From Aricia agestis (lineage: Eukaryota > Arthropoda > Insecta > Lepidoptera > Lycaenidae), in the NCBI RefSeq assembly GCF_905147365.1, contig NC_056425.1, positions 5,649,501-5,713,500 of the forward strand: 64,000 bases of DNA, in the 5' to 3' direction. This document shows positions 63,908 through 64,000 of the stretch, piece after piece; position 1 is the stretch's first letter, and each line of letters starts with the position of its first letter. Made by a program: the position numbers and the translations under genes. The notes beneath the pieces were generated by a model that saw only the letters and a program-made list of their open reading frames with translations, did no database searches and had not been told where the DNA came from.

Positions 63908-64000
63908 TTACCCCCAAAACTGATACGATCTTGATTTACGAGTCTGATTAGTTCCAAACTGAGCCGCAGCACGATCGTGCGCTAGTATGGGAGATCGCAG
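63908..64000 (-). CDS. Possible 3' terminal exon of a minus-strand gene, partial
   Basis: The minus strand is open from the window edge for 30 codons (LRSPILAHDRAAAQFGTNQT...SYQFWG) and ends in TAA at 63,908. The other two minus frames close sooner. Base composition is richer in G+C than the surroundings and paired AATAAA signals follow. I do not recognise the protein. The upstream part lies outside the window, so a chance frame remains possible. Confidence 0.35.
   Translation of the reverse strand: MRSPILAHDRAAAQFGTNQTRKSRSYQFWG

Overview
The window looks like euchromatic nuclear DNA of a moth or butterfly. It is AT-rich, the genes have short exons with ordinary GT-AG introns, and the interspersed repeats are ones I associate with Lepidoptera: tRNA-headed SINEs, the 'ggccaagtgcgagtcgg' repeat, LINE tails carrying 'aaatcggttcagcggtttgg', and many TA-, TTA- or TTAA-flanked MITEs. 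The lepidopteran assignment rests on pattern recognition and was not confirmed by a search.

Positions 1 to about 42,000 hold no host gene that I can support. They are a layered deposit of transposable-element remnants: MITE families (named A-J here), three SINE families, LINE 3' tails, a 5'-truncated LINE with a clean 15-bp target duplication (23,537-24,034), a decayed Jockey/CR1-like LINE (36,296-38,290, minus) and a hAT-like nonautonomous element (25,858-26,517). Several elements are nested. A recurrent oddity is the number of near-perfect inverted repeats with 0-8 nt loops, including a 63-bp perfect one at 34,401-34,534.

Positions 42,000 to 64,000 are the gene-bearing part. In order: a six-exon testis-specific serine/threonine kinase (TSSK-like, +, 42,181-46,713); a divergent ribonuclease kappa paralogue (-, 47,074-49,105); a conventional ribonuclease kappa (-, 49,611-50,395); a phafin-type PH+FYVE endosomal adaptor (+, eight exons, 50,825-59,397), head-to-head with the RNase kappa gene across about 430 bp; a single-exon divergent chemosensory ionotropic receptor (+, 61,446-63,236); and possibly the last exon of a minus-strand gene running off the right edge. 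I assembled the exons by hand; all four spliced genes keep frame from start to stop.

The genes are not an operon. RNase kappa and phafin both belong to families acting on acidic or endosomal membranes and may share a promoter region, which is suggestive only. The phafin introns and downstream region carry the best mobile elements: an apparently intact mariner (54,648-55,939) inside an older MITE, and a 319-bp P-element-like nonautonomous element (59,726-60,044) with a perfect 8-bp target duplication and a remnant THAP-domain first exon.
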